Part shown: one piece after another, positions 35,308 through 44,859 of the stretch
Layout: each line of letters opens with the position of its first letter
How positions within the stretch are numbered: position 1 is the stretch's first letter
DNA from: an uncultured Lachnospiraceae bacterium
GTDB taxonomy: Bacteria > Bacillota > Clostridia > Lachnospirales > Lachnospiraceae
Assembly: GCA_902779395.1 (NCBI GenBank)
Contig: CACZBK010000010.1
Location: 22,371 to 86,370 of the forward strand
DNA: 64,000 nt
Direction: 5' to 3'
The notes under the pieces: model-generated
The model's database searches: none
Told to the model about the DNA's origin: nothing
What the model saw: the letters and a program-made list of their open reading frames with translations, nothing else
Made by a program: the position numbers and the translations under genes

Positions 35308-36671
35308 GAAATAAGTGGGTAAAAAAAATACTGATCCTTTTATTCTGGTTCCTGCTCTGGCAGCTTACAGCTCTGTTTGTCAATAATCCGGTGTACTTCG
35401 CATCTCCTGCGGAAACACTTAAAGAGCTGGCGGTACAGGGCAGGACCGCAGTTTTTTGGCAGTCGGTTACAGGATCGCTCATAAGGATCACGGGAGGTTT
35501 TTTCATTGCCTCTTTCTTTGCATTTGCCCTGGCATTTCTTTCGTACTTTGTTCCCTTAAGCGGCGCGGTCCTGAGCCCTTTCATAAACTTTTTAAAATCC
35601 GTTCCGGTCGCAGCGGTGGTAGTGATATTACTGATATGGTGGGGTTCGGAACATCTGGTACTGTGTATCAGCTTTATGGTAGTTTTTCCGAATGTTTATG
35701 AAAACATGCTTACAGGGCTTAAAAAAACCGATACTAAACTTCTTGAAATGGCAGAGGTTTTCGGTATGGGGTTCGTATCGCGGTTTTTATGGATCTACAG
35801 GGGCGCGTACCGTCCATATCTTTTTTCGGCGGTGAGCGTATCTCTGGGAATGGCTTTCAAGTCGGGTATAGCGGCAGAGATAATCGGCCTTCCGGCACTC
35901 AGCATAGGAGAGAGACTCTACCGTGACAAGATCTATCTGAACACAGCCGGAGTATTTGCATGGATAATAGTGATCCTCCTGATCAGCTTTGCAGCAGAAA
36001 AACTTATACTGTTTATTTTGAAGATCATTTCGGGGATCCCCGCAGCCTGTCCGAAAGAACCGTCCGGGAACACACACAGCACCGATGCGGCAAATGGCAT
36101 GGGCAGTGCGGATATAAAAGCAGAGGGCATTAAGAAAGCTTATAATGAGCGCCTGATGATAGACTGCAGCTTAGATCTTAAAGCCGGAGGCGTATATTAT
36201 CTGAATGCTCCTTCGGGAAAGGGCAAGACCACACTTCTCCATCTGCTTGCCGGAATAGAAAAAAGTGATGAAGGAACCGTAAGCTGCGGAAGGATAAGCA
36301 TGGTATTTCAGGATGACAGGCTTATCGGAAATGCAAATGCCCTGCGCAATCTGGAGCTTGCGGGCTGCAGGGGGGATCTGACAGCGGAGATAAAAGAAGT
36401 ACTTCCGGGACGGGTCTTTGAAACACCGGCGGCAAGATTGAGCGGAGGTGAGAAGAGACGTCTGTCCGTTTTGCGGGCTCTTCTGCATCCTTCGGATATA
36501 CTGCTTATGGATGAACCCTTTGCAGGACTTGATGAGACTGCGAAGCTTAAGATGATAGAATATATCAAACGCCACCGTAACGGGAGGACACTGCTCATAG
36601 CAGGGCATGATGTACTGAGCGGATCGGAGGATATCGTTAGTATAGGGGGATTGGTATGGAAACAAGAATAG
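35304..36671 (+). CDS. Fused ABC importer permease-ATPase
   Basis: The 455-residue protein joins two normally separate subunits. Residues 1 to about 245 are a SsuC/TauC-type permease with the EAA-type loop LLEMAEVFGMGFVSRF; residues about 265-455 are an ABC ATPase with Walker A APSGKGKTT (302-310), Q-loop VFQDDRL, signature LSGGEKRR, Walker B ILLMDEPFAGLD and His-switch AGHD. The linker PKEPSGNTHSTDAANGMGS is low-complexity. The start is GTG at 35304, overlapping the lipoprotein stop (GTGA). A working importer would be a homodimer, each half supplying one permease and one ATPase. The ATPase part is short (about 190 residues), lacking the regulatory extension. Confidence 0.9.
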   Translation: MRNKWVKKILILLFWFLLWQLTALFVNNPVYFASPAETLKELAVQGRTAVFWQSVTGSLIRITGGFFIASFFAFALAFLSYFVPLSGAVLSPFINFLKSVPVAAVVVILLIWWGSEHLVLCISFMVVFPNVYENMLTGLKKTDTKLLEMAEVFGMGFVSRFLWIYRGAYRPYLFSAVSVSLGMAFKSGIAAEIIGLPALSIGERLYRDKIYLNTAGVFAWIIVILLISFAAEKLILFILKIISGIPAACPKEPSGNTHSTDAANGMGSADIKAEGIKKAYNERLMIDCSLDLKAGGVYYLNAPSGKGKTTLLHLLAGIEKSDEGTVSCGRISMVFQDDRLIGNANALRNLELAGCRGDLTAEIKEVLPGRVFETPAARLSGGEKRRLSVLRALLHPSDILLMDEPFAGLDETAKLKMIEYIKRHRNGRTLLIAGHDVLSGSEDIVSIGGLVWKQE

Positions 36672-36910
36672 CACTGATAGGCGTGATAGTTTCGGATATC
36701 TCGCAGGGGGCGAAGATCAACGCCCTGCTCTCGGAGTATCAGGAGTATATCCTTGGACGGATGGGACTGCCTCATCAGCATTATAAGGACGGAGAGATAG
36801 CCATCATCAGTGTGGCGATCGAGGCGCCTGCCAATGCTATAAGCGCCCTTTCCGGGAAACTCGGGATGATCGAGGGGATAAGCTCGAAAGTAATATACCA
36901 CAGTGCGTGA
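36656..36910 (+). CDS. TM1266-family iron-only hydrogenase system putative regulator
   Basis: An 84-residue ACT-like protein: METRIALIGVIVSD, then YILGRMGLPH, ISVAIEAP and NAISALSGKLGMIEGISSK, which match the TM1266 family. Members lie near [FeFe]-hydrogenase maturation genes and are proposed, not proven, regulators. The gene overlaps the importer gene by 16 nt, so it is cotranscribed with the ABC importer. No hydrogenase or hydE/F/G gene is in the window. The pairing hints that the importer serves hydrogenase or a related metal-cofactor pathway, which is inference. Confidence 0.85.
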   Translation: METRIALIGVIVSDISQGAKINALLSEYQEYILGRMGLPHQHYKDGEIAIISVAIEAPANAISALSGKLGMIEGISSKVIYHSA

Positions 36911-36941
36911 TACGATGCTTCCCGGTACCGGCCGAGATAAG

Positions 36942-36999
36942 CGCATTTATGTTGCATTTATGGTGTATTTTTAGTATGATGAAATTTAAGATAAATGCG
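36942..36999 (+). promoter_or_regulatory. Promoter enclosed by a 9-bp inverted repeat
   Basis: TTGCAT (36952-36957), 17-nt spacer, TATGAT (36975-36980). The promoter is flanked by CGCATTTAT (36942-36950) and ATAAATGCG (36991-36999), an exact inverted repeat 40 nt apart, which could bind a regulator at both ends. The Shine-Dalgarno GAGGTGG follows directly. Confidence 0.5.
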
Positions 37000-37014
37000 A
37001 AATGAGGTGGGGTT

Positions 37015-37401
37015 ATGCCAAGCTGGATCGCTGTTATAGATGATGATAAAACAAATCTTAAGACTGCAGGTATGATCTTGAGCCGCAGTAATATGAAGGT
37101 ATCTGCATTTAAGTCTGCTCAGGTCTTTCTGGATAATATGAGTGGGGACAGTTCTCCCGATCTGATCCTTTTGGATATCCTGATGCCCGATTGTGACGGA
37201 TTTGAAGCATTTACCCGCATAAGGGACAGGGAAAAGGAACTTGGCAAAAGTCCGGTACCTATAGTTTTCCTTACGGCTAATGATGATCCCGAAGCCAGAA
37301 AGCGCGGACTTGAGATGGGGGCCGTGGATTTTATGGAGAAGCCTTTTGTTCCGGACATATTGGTAAGTCGTGTTAAGAGTATAATCGGATCTAAGGAATA
37401 A
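37015..37401 (+). CDS. Stand-alone receiver (CheY-like) protein
   Basis: A 128-residue single receiver domain: acidic pocket VIDDDKTN, phosphoacceptor Asp in LILLDILMPDCDG (about residue 54), Thr in FLTAND, Lys in MEKPFVP. It has no output domain, so it acts by protein contact or as a phosphorelay shuttle. The hybrid kinase gene starts 5 nt downstream, making it the likely phosphodonor or phosphate sink partner. Confidence 0.92.
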   Translation: MPSWIAVIDDDKTNLKTAGMILSRSNMKVSAFKSAQVFLDNMSGDSSPDLILLDILMPDCDGFEAFTRIRDREKELGKSPVPIVFLTANDDPEARKRGLEMGAVDFMEKPFVPDILVSRVKSIIGSKE

Positions 37402-37406
37402 ACGGA

Positions 37407-40400
37407 ATGGATATAGATTCTATTGATAATGCCCTGATGCTGACATCAGCCGTTATCGGACTGCTCATAAGTCTTTTTAAGTATATCGAGCGTCCGCGCC
37501 GCGGCTGGTTATACATGTCTGTTTTTTTTCTCGCTTCTTTTCTGAGTGATTATTACTGGACTACCTATACGCTGGTCATGGGAGATTCTCCGGATGTATC
37601 TGCGCTGATCGCGTATTTCGGATGGAACGCCGCATTTCTCGTGCTGTTTATAGCTGCCATAAAGATGCGTGTACCCGGGAGCAGGAAGTTTTTCCATCCT
37701 CTTATGCTCCTTCCCATACCGCTTAATATATATCAGTTTTCATTATATATAACTTTCGGCGGCCTTTTTAATAATATCTGGCAGGTGGGGGTCACCACGG
37801 TCACAGCCGTCTTCTGTTTACAGTCGATAATATATCATCTTAAAAACAAAAAAAACGGAATGCCTTTTCCGCATGTGCATGTTTTTATACTCGTATATGT
37901 GGCATTGCAATATGCGATGTGGACAGCATCCTGCTTTGACTGGGAGAATGAGATCGCGGATCCCTTTTACTGGTTTGCTTTTATCAGCTATGCCGTGGTC
38001 GTGATAATGGCCTTTTCAATAAGCAGAGGCTATGGTGAAAAAAAGGATGAAGCAGCAAAAACCACCTCCGATCTGAGGCTGCAGATAATACTTCAGTTTC
38101 TGATGGCGCTTATAATCGTCGGGTCATGTGTGGGAGGTTTTTTCCTGACTGACTGGATGAAAAATGCACTTCCTTCAGGTGCGGAGAACAGTACGGTAAA
38201 TAACGTTATAACAGTGATGCTGTTTATTATCTCCGTATTTCTGGTTGCGATGATCCTTGCCGTTATGTATCTGATGGCTTCCAAACAAAAGACGCTGAGC
38301 AATGCAGGGACAGAACACGAGAATTCAAAGCGCAGCAGGTTTAATCTGATCTTTACGATAGTAGTGACATTTGTTCTTATGGTTTTTGCGGTGGTGTACA
38401 ATTCCGTTATCTTCTACAGGGCATCGGTCACGAGCATATATGATGCAGGAGACGATAAGGCACAATCCACATCAACGGAGCTTGAGAATTATCTGACAAA
38501 GGCGATGTCTACGCTTAAAGTGGCGGCAGATTCCATTGAGCTGATGATAGAGAGTGGTGACAGCCAGGAACAGATAGTCAGTTATATACTCGATCAGACT
38601 TCCCTGCAGGCTAATGAACTGGATGAAAATTTTACGGGACTTTATGCTTATGTAAGAGGAGAATACATGGACGGGCTGGGCTGGGAACCGCCTGAGGGAT
38701 ATGATGCGAAGAGCAGGGTATGGTACACCGCAGCTGTAGAAGCAAATGGTAAAACGACGATAGTATCTCCTTATGTGGATGCCCAGACACAATCCGTGGT
38801 CATCACCATAACCAAGATGCTGGGATGTGAAGGGGATGAAAACGGCAAATATGTTGCTGCTCTCGATGTTATCGTTAATCATATCCAGGAAACGACAGAG
38901 GCTGTGGATATGGGCGGCAAAGGATATGCGATGATACTTAATAAAGACGGATTTGTCGTCGCACATAAGGATAAGGCTTATAACGGACAGAATATCAATG
39001 ATATATACGGCGATGATCTCATGAGAAAGATCGAAGCTGCCGGAAGCGGCAGCCTGGCGGTAGAAATGGCGGACGAAGAGTGTACGCTTTTTGTTAACAG
39101 GGTCATGGAACAGTGGTATGCAGTGGTGGTTGTAAACAGTTCGGAGCTTCTGGCCGGCGTACATTCACAGCTTTTTGTCAATATCATTGTTTCGGTGATC
39201 ATCTTTGCACTCATAACATTATTCTATCTGATAGGTTATGCAAATGAGCAGGCATACAGTAAAAAGGTGGAAGAGATGAGTGCCGGCAGGCAGAAGCAGG
39301 AGTATGAGGCAGAGGTGCTCAGGCTTGAGAAGCTGGCTGCGGATGAGGCCAATAAGGCAAAATCCAAATTCCTTGCAGACATGTCTCATGAGATACGTAC
39401 ACCTATCAATGCTATCCTGGGTATGAATGAGATGGTCCTGCGGGAGGCCGAAGATAAAAGCCTGCTTGAATATTCAAGAAATATAGAGATCTCCGGAAGA
39501 AATCTTTTACAGCTGATAAACAGTATACTTGATTTTTCGAAGATAGAAGACGGGAAGATGGAGATAATACCCGTCAGATACAGTATGAGTGCACTGATCA
39601 CCTATCTTCTGAATTCGGTGCATGAAAAAGTGGAAGCGAAGGGCCTGGAATTAAAGGTGGAGATAGATCCCGAGATCCCATCCGAGCTTTACGGTGATGA
39701 CACCAGGATCAACCAGGTGATCTTAAATCTGCTTACCAATGCCGTTAAATACACTCCGGAAGGAAGCGTGACCCTGGGAATAAAACTTAGAAAAACAGAA
39801 GGTGACAGAGCGCTTCTTTATGTGGAAGTAAAAGATACCGGCATAGGTATCAGGGAAAGCGATATGGAACGTCTCTTTGAATCCTTTGAGAGGCTTGATG
39901 AGATCCGGAACAGAAATATCGAGGGAACGGGACTGGGGATATCGATAACCACCAGCCTGCTGAAGTTGATGAACAGTGAGCTTAAGGTGGAAAGTACGTA
40001 TGGAAAAGGATCTGTTTTTTCATTTGAACTCTGGCAGAAGATAGAAAATAAGGAGCCTCTGGGAGACTACACCACGCCTTCCGTGGAGGCCCATGAAAGG
40101 TATCATGAGTCATTCCATGCGCCATCCGCTAATATACTGATAGTTGATGATACGAAGATGAATCTTACCGTTGCGGTAAACCTGCTTAAAAAGACAGGCA
40201 TAAAGATAGATACTGCCATAAGCGGTGAGGAGGCAATAGGCCTGGCCGGCAGGAATAAGTATGATCTTATCTTTATGGATCAGCGTATGCCGCGTATGAA
40301 CGGTACCCAGGCTCTGGAAAAGATAAGAGCGCTCCCGGCGAAACTGAATCTTAATACGCCTGTCATCTGTCTTACGGCTGATGCCATAAGGGGCGCAAAG

Positions 40401-40994
40401 GAACGTTATCTTAAGGAAGGCTTTAATGATTATCTGACAAAGCCCATAGACGGACGTTCATTCGAGGAAGCGCTGCTCACCTATCTGCCTGCGGAAAAGA
40501 TAGAAAAAGGTGCAGTACAAAGTCCTGATGAAAAGGAAGGGGGAATATCGGAAGGTAAGGAGAAACTCTTTAAAGAGCTTAAGGCAGCCGGCATTGATAC
40601 CTCGGCGGGACTGGGCTTTTCGATGAATGAAGAGAGTGTATATCTTGATATACTGAAGGAATATGCTACAGAATATGAAGACCGCAGCAGGAGCATAGAA
40701 GAATATTATGCAAAGAAGGACTGGGAGAATTATTCGGTTTATATCCATTCCTTAAAGAGCACATCAAAGACCATAGGTGCTTCGGAGCTTTCCGCTCTGG
40801 CAGCAGAGCTTGAAAAGGCATCTTCCGATAAAGATGAAGCTGCTGTTAACGCTTCTCACAAAAAAGCGATGAAACTTTATTCGGAGCTGGCAGAGATAAT
40901 CAGGAATAACTCTGATATGACACAGGGCGATACTTCTGATGATGATGACGATGATGACATAATGGTATTTGAGCCGGTTGACGGCGATGAATGA
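37407..40994 (+). CDS. Hybrid histidine kinase: 7TM, Cache, HisKA, HATPase, receiver, HPt
   Basis: A 1195-residue kinase. It begins with about seven membrane helices (10-210), then helices at about 225 and 270, a double-Cache-like outside domain (about 340-590: SRVWYTAA, TIVSPYVDAQTQSVVITI, GYAMILNKDGFVVAHKD), a membrane helix (590-612), HisKA with His661 in DMSHEIRTPIN, HATPase (NLLTNAVKY, DTGIGIR, GTGLGIS), receiver with Asp958 in FMDQRMPRMNG, and HPt with His1114 in YIHSLKSTSKTIG. The tail is very acidic (DDDDDDD). It carries a full internal phosphorelay and can pass phosphate to the single receiver at 37015. Cache domains of this type often bind amino acids or organic acids. Confidence 0.93.
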   Translation: MDIDSIDNALMLTSAVIGLLISLFKYIERPRRGWLYMSVFFLASFLSDYYWTTYTLVMGDSPDVSALIAYFGWNAAFLVLFIAAIKMRVPGSRKFFHPLMLLPIPLNIYQFSLYITFGGLFNNIWQVGVTTVTAVFCLQSIIYHLKNKKNGMPFPHVHVFILVYVALQYAMWTASCFDWENEIADPFYWFAFISYAVVVIMAFSISRGYGEKKDEAAKTTSDLRLQIILQFLMALIIVGSCVGGFFLTDWMKNALPSGAENSTVNNVITVMLFIISVFLVAMILAVMYLMASKQKTLSNAGTEHENSKRSRFNLIFTIVVTFVLMVFAVVYNSVIFYRASVTSIYDAGDDKAQSTSTELENYLTKAMSTLKVAADSIELMIESGDSQEQIVSYILDQTSLQANELDENFTGLYAYVRGEYMDGLGWEPPEGYDAKSRVWYTAAVEANGKTTIVSPYVDAQTQSVVITITKMLGCEGDENGKYVAALDVIVNHIQETTEAVDMGGKGYAMILNKDGFVVAHKDKAYNGQNINDIYGDDLMRKIEAAGSGSLAVEMADEECTLFVNRVMEQWYAVVVVNSSELLAGVHSQLFVNIIVSVIIFALITLFYLIGYANEQAYSKKVEEMSAGRQKQEYEAEVLRLEKLAADEANKAKSKFLADMSHEIRTPINAILGMNEMVLREAEDKSLLEYSRNIEISGRNLLQLINSILDFSKIEDGKMEIIPVRYSMSALITYLLNSVHEKVEAKGLELKVEIDPEIPSELYGDDTRINQVILNLLTNAVKYTPEGSVTLGIKLRKTEGDRALLYVEVKDTGIGIRESDMERLFESFERLDEIRNRNIEGTGLGISITTSLLKLMNSELKVESTYGKGSVFSFELWQKIENKEPLGDYTTPSVEAHERYHESFHAPSANILIVDDTKMNLTVAVNLLKKTGIKIDTAISGEEAIGLAGRNKYDLIFMDQRMPRMNGTQALEKIRALPAKLNLNTPVICLTADAIRGAKERYLKEGFNDYLTKPIDGRSFEEALLTYLPAEKIEKGAVQSPDEKEGGISEGKEKLFKELKAAGIDTSAGLGFSMNEESVYLDILKEYATEYEDRSRSIEEYYAKKDWENYSVYIHSLKSTSKTIGASELSALAAELEKASSDKDEAAVNASHKKAMKLYSELAEIIRNNSDMTQGDTSDDDDDDDIMVFEPVDGDE

Positions 40995-41005
40995 TCCGGA
41001 AACAG

Positions 41006-41068
41006 AAAAACCGGGGGGACGGACCTCGTGGTTCTTTGATACCACGAGGTCCGTCCCCCCGGTTTTTT
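41006..41068. terminator. Bidirectional terminator with a perfect 27-bp stem; copy 3 of the GGGACGGA element
   Basis: Arms 41006-41032 and 41041-41067 are exact reverse complements (core GGGGGGACGGACCTCGTGGT) around the 8-nt loop TCTTTGAT. T-runs follow on both strands, so it ends both the kinase gene and the convergent chemoreceptor gene. The stem is far longer than termination needs. Confidence 0.95.
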
Positions 41069-41081
41069 GCTTGAATATATC

Positions 41082-42755
41082 TTATTTAAAGTACGCCACG
41101 GCGTCTCTCAGTTCATCCGACAGGCTGTTCATGGTCTCCGTGTTATCCGATACACTGCTTACGTTGCCGGCGATATTGTCGATGGAAGCTGCCACCTCTT
41201 CGTTTGTAGCAGTGGTTTCTTCCGATATGGCAGAAAGGTCGCTTACTGCTCCAAGTATGGTATCTTTTACGACTTCAAGCTGTTCGGTGATACCGGAAAC
41301 GGATGCGATCTCTTTGACAGAGTTTTGTATGTTGTTATCCAGGTTAGCGAATTTATCCTGAGTTACATTTAAAAGTTCTTTTTCTTCGCTGATTATCTCT
41401 GTTACCTTCTGTGCCTGTTCAACACACTTGTTGGAGGATTCGCCTATCTCAGCTACGATATCCTTTATCTGGTTAGCCGAGATATTGGACTGCTCGGCTA
41501 AAGCCTTGATCTCTTCGGCAACCACTGCGAAGCCTCTGCCGGCTTCTCCTGCTCTTGCTGCCTCTATGGAAGCGTTCAGCGAAAGAAGATTGGTCTGTGA
41601 AGCGATACCCGTAATGAGGGCTACCATCTCGTTGATCTGTATTATGGAAGCATTGGTGGTATTGATCCTGTTTGCTATATCCTCTACTGCTTCGGATGAA
41701 CGTGCCGATGAAGCTATCATCCTGTTTATGCAATCGGCAGCTTCTTTGTTGGCGTCGGACATAGCGCTCGAATTGTTGTTCAGATTGTTTACATTATCAA
41801 CAGCCTGTTCTATCATCTGGCCCATGTTGATGATATTATCGTTGATATCCTGTACGCTTTCTGCCATGGTCATGGTGGTCTGTGTAAGAGCCTGCATGGA
41901 CTGTGCTATCTGGTCGGTGGCATCTGCAGATCTGGATGCCATGTCTGATGTGTTTTTAACTGTCTGTGTCAGATTATCGGAAGAGCTGCGGATCCTTCCT
42001 ATGGAAGAACGAAGCATCTCGCTGAGCTTGCCTGTGGCTTCGATGATCTGTGAGGTTTCACGGATCTTGCTCTTCTCATTGATCATCACATCGGTGTCAC
42101 CATCGGAAAGCTTTTCGATACCGTCGGATACAGCCACTAAAGGACGCATCACTTTAACGGAGATGAGTACTGCGATGACGGAAAAGACGATCAAAGCTAT
42201 GAAACCGACTATGCCTACAGCCATGATGACATTCGACTCTGCCGTTTTTATGTCATGAGCGGGTTTGCCTGAGAAAGCCATTCCGCGTACACCGTTTGCA
42301 TCTCTTAAGGGCATGTAATATACGAAATAATCTATGCCGTTGATCTTTACATCATCTGAATAATAATCGTTTCCGGCTTTAACCGCAGCCCAGACCGCAT
42401 CGGATGCGGCAGTGCCTTCGATACGCTTACCGCTGTCGTCAAGTATGGTGGTGGCAAAACGTATATTGTCTTTAAATATGGTGAAATCAACACCGGTCTG
42501 CCCCATGGAATCGATATAGCTTGTATCGTATTCAAGGAAGCCGTCGACCAGATCATTGTCATTGATCAGATCATATTCATAATATTCCCTAAGTGATTTT
42601 GTGGCTACCATAAGCTCCTCTTTGATATTATCTTCGAGGTGCTTTATTACGACTGTTGAAGAAGCGATGTAGAGAGCGATTACGACAACTGCCAGAGGAA
42701 TTAGTGCGAACATGAGAAGCATGGCCCGCATACTGAGTTTTTTCTTTTTTTTCAT
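41082..42755 (-). CDS. Membrane chemoreceptor with a single-Cache sensor
   Basis: A 557-residue methyl-accepting chemotaxis protein. Membrane helix 1 is at 9-31, the outside domain (about 32-172) looks like sCache ([52 protein letters not shown]), helix 2 is at 175-200, HAMP follows, then the signalling domain with tip [21 protein letters not shown] region. It should bind small organic acids or similar ligands and control CheA. Ribosome binding site AGGAGG lies 10 nt before the start. No che genes are nearby, so it is an orphan receptor. Confidence 0.93.
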   Translation of the reverse strand: MKKKKKLSMRAMLLMFALIPLAVVVIALYIASSTVVIKHLEDNIKEELMVATKSLREYYEYDLINDNDLVDGFLEYDTSYIDSMGQTGVDFTIFKDNIRFATTILDDSGKRIEGTAASDAVWAAVKAGNDYYSDDVKINGIDYFVYYMPLRDANGVRGMAFSGKPAHDIKTAESNVIMAVGIVGFIALIVFSVIAVLISVKVMRPLVAVSDGIEKLSDGDTDVMINEKSKIRETSQIIEATGKLSEMLRSSIGRIRSSSDNLTQTVKNTSDMASRSADATDQIAQSMQALTQTTMTMAESVQDINDNIINMGQMIEQAVDNVNNLNNNSSAMSDANKEAADCINRMIASSARSSEAVEDIANRINTTNASIIQINEMVALITGIASQTNLLSLNASIEAARAGEAGRGFAVVAEEIKALAEQSNISANQIKDIVAEIGESSNKCVEQAQKVTEIISEEKELLNVTQDKFANLDNNIQNSVKEIASVSGITEQLEVVKDTILGAVSDLSAISEETTATNEEVAASIDNIAGNVSSVSDNTETMNSLSDELRDAVAYFK

Positions 42756-42825
42756 GATGTGTAAGCCTCCTGAGTAAGAATGATCTGTCCTGTATACAAA
42801 AAAAGATATACAATTAGTGTTATTT

Positions 42826-42854
42826 TATATAATTTTCTCGAAAAATGCAATCAA
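42826..42854 (-). promoter_or_regulatory. Promoter of the chemoreceptor gene
   Basis: On the minus strand TTGATT (42854-42849), 17-nt spacer, TATATA (42831-42826). Leader of about 65 nt with the short inverted repeat TGTATA/TATACA. Confidence 0.5.
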
Positions 42855-42907
42855 CTTAACAAGTTTTTCGGATGATTAGACTGTGTTTTTTAAGACGGAT
42901 ACGCCTC

Positions 42908-42936
42908 TTGTTATTGAATTTCAGCTATGTTATACT
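42908..42936 (+). promoter_or_regulatory. Promoter of the LacI-sensor/GGDEF gene
   Basis: TTGTTA (42908-42913), 17-nt spacer, TGT-TATACT (42931-42936). CCTCTTG at 42904-42910 and CAAGAGG at 42944-42950 form an inverted repeat around the promoter; the second arm is also the ribosome binding site. Confidence 0.65.
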
Positions 42937-42960
42937 AATACACCAAGAGGAGTTCTTTGC

Positions 42961-44844
42961 ATGAAGAAAAAAATAGCGGTGTGTGCCAACGGATGGAGCC
43001 TGGATGCGCTGTCTGATGCCATAAAAGGCTTCAAGGCCTGTGCGAAAGAAAAGGATTTCGATATTTTCGTGTTTATGAGCTTTGCTTCGTACAGTACACA
43101 TCAGTCGCTTATGTCCGGAGAACTGAATATCTACAAGCTGATGGATCCGTCGGATTATGACGGTGTTGTTGTATTTTCAAATATGCTCAATTCTGATGAG
43201 ACAGCTGTTTCCATATGCAAAAAAGCAAAAGAAATGAAAGTTCCCGTGGTAAGCATAGGAATGGAAATGGAAGGTATACCTTCCGTATGTGTGGATAATG
43301 CAGCCGGAATGAGGGATATCGTAACGCATCTCATCGAGAAACATAATGTAAAAAAGGTTTTTTATATAGGCGGTACCGAAGATCATGTGGACAGCCGTGA
43401 AAGATTAAGGATCACAAGGGAAGTGATGGAGGCTCACGGGCTTAAGCTTTCCGATAAGGATGTAGGCTATGGTAAATGGTCAAACAGGCGCGCGATAGAT
43501 GCTCTTGATGACTTGCTTAAAGTTCATAAAAAACTGCCGGATGCCATAATATGTGCAAATGACATAATGGCCCTTTCCATATGTACAGAGCTTGAAAAAA
43601 GGGGTGTAGATGTACCCGGTGAAGTTAAGGTGACGGGGTTTGACAATATAGAGACGAGCAGTATATTTTTTCCTGCCGTAACGACGGTGCAGCAGGATTA
43701 TGCCGGCATCGCAAAAAGAGCCTGCGATATCATCTTTGATGAGAAAAAAAGACGCAGAGCCGCTGTCAGGAGCGTGGTGCCCACGATCCCGGTCATAGCC
43801 GAAAGCTGCGGCTGCACGGATAATCCCCATTATATACAGCTGCGTAAGCTGTACTGCAAACATTCTTTCCAGCGTGATATAGATTCAAAGCTCTTAGAGC
43901 AGAACGAAAGAGTGATGAGGGAGCGCATCTCCGATGTATCGGATTACAGGGATATGAAAGAGAAGCTTAAGCAGCATTATCTCCGTAATCACCAGTATGA
44001 AGGTTCGGCTTTTTATATGGTTCTCAATAATGACTATTTTGAGAATGTTATGGCTACCGAAGAAGAGATCTGCGCTGAAGGCTTAAAGGGAGTGTTTGAT
44101 GTAGTGGTGGCCGTAAAGAATGATGAGCTCATTGAGGTGGATAAAGTAAAGGCGGAACGCCTGATACCGGCTTATCGTAAAAAGAAAAACGAGCAGCATG
44201 TATTCTATCTCTGTCCGCTGCATTATTTTGATAACAATTACGGATATACGGTTTTTACCGATGATCCGTATATCCTGAACGAAAGCATGATGTATCCTTA
44301 TCTTGAAAAGATGCAGCAGTCGCTGCGCCTTCTTCGCGTGAATCTAAGGCTTAAGCTCCTTTACGATAAGGATCCTATGACAGGCCTTTATAACAGGCTC
44401 GGATATGAAAACAAGGCGGTTCCGCTTTATCAGGAAAGCCTTAAGAACAAGTCGAAACTGACCGTTCTGTTCGTTGATATCAACTCCATGAAGGTGATCA
44501 ATGATAATTACGGCCATGAACAGGGTGATGTGGCGATAAAGACTGTTGCATCTTCCATAGCAGACTGCCTGCAGAAGGACTGGGTAGCTGTACGTTACGG
44601 CGGTGATGAATTTCTGCTCATCGCATCGGACTGTGCAAAACAGAAGGCAGCTGCCATAAAGCGCCGTATAGAAGAGCGCCTTGAACAAAGAAAAGCCGAA
44701 GCAGGCCTGCCTTATCAGCTTACCGCGAGCATAGGCTACGTTACTTCCGATCCGGAAAAGCGGCCGGATGCGGATCTTAAGGATTATGTAAAGGAAGCCG
44801 ACAGCTTAATGTATGAGATCAAAAAGATCGTTCACGGGGAATGA
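42961..44844 (+). CDS. Cytosolic LacI-type ligand-binding domain fused to a GGDEF diguanylate cyclase
   Basis: I start at ATG 42961 (627 residues), 8 nt after AAGAGGAG; an ATG at 42883 lies upstream of the promoter. Residues 1 to about 285 resemble the sugar-binding domain of LacI-family regulators (KIAVCANGW, YDGVVVFSN, VDNAAGMRDIVTHLI, PDAIICANDIMALSI, VKVTGFDNIE) but without the helix-turn-helix and without a signal peptide. A middle region of about 170 residues follows, then GGDEF (about 460-625) with the active motif RYGGDEF near 545-551. The product-inhibition RxxD motif is absent (LQKD in its place). It probably makes c-di-GMP in response to an intracellular sugar-like ligand and opposes the HD-GYP proteins. 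Confidence 0.88.
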   Translation: MKKKIAVCANGWSLDALSDAIKGFKACAKEKDFDIFVFMSFASYSTHQSLMSGELNIYKLMDPSDYDGVVVFSNMLNSDETAVSICKKAKEMKVPVVSIGMEMEGIPSVCVDNAAGMRDIVTHLIEKHNVKKVFYIGGTEDHVDSRERLRITREVMEAHGLKLSDKDVGYGKWSNRRAIDALDDLLKVHKKLPDAIICANDIMALSICTELEKRGVDVPGEVKVTGFDNIETSSIFFPAVTTVQQDYAGIAKRACDIIFDEKKRRRAAVRSVVPTIPVIAESCGCTDNPHYIQLRKLYCKHSFQRDIDSKLLEQNERVMRERISDVSDYRDMKEKLKQHYLRNHQYEGSAFYMVLNNDYFENVMATEEEICAEGLKGVFDVVVAVKNDELIEVDKVKAERLIPAYRKKKNEQHVFYLCPLHYFDNNYGYTVFTDDPYILNESMMYPYLEKMQQSLRLLRVNLRLKLLYDKDPMTGLYNRLGYENKAVPLYQESLKNKSKLTVLFVDINSMKVINDNYGHEQGDVAIKTVASSIADCLQKDWVAVRYGGDEFLLIASDCAKQKAAAIKRRIEERLEQRKAEAGLPYQLTASIGYVTSDPEKRPDADLKDYVKEADSLMYEIKKIVHGE

Positions 44845-44845
44845 T

Positions 44846-44859
44846 GAGCGTATACGCTC
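44846..44859. terminator. 14-bp palindrome between convergent stop codons
   Basis: GAGCGTATACGCTC is perfectly palindromic and fills the 14-nt gap between two convergent genes, overlapping the tex stop by one base. There is no U-tract, so termination is uncertain; on both transcripts it could form a small hairpin that protects or ends the message. Confidence 0.4.

Noticed and set aside
36922-36931. Palindrome CCGGTACCGG as a terminator after the TM1266 gene
   Set aside because: No U-tract and no loop; read-through or ending here cannot be claimed.
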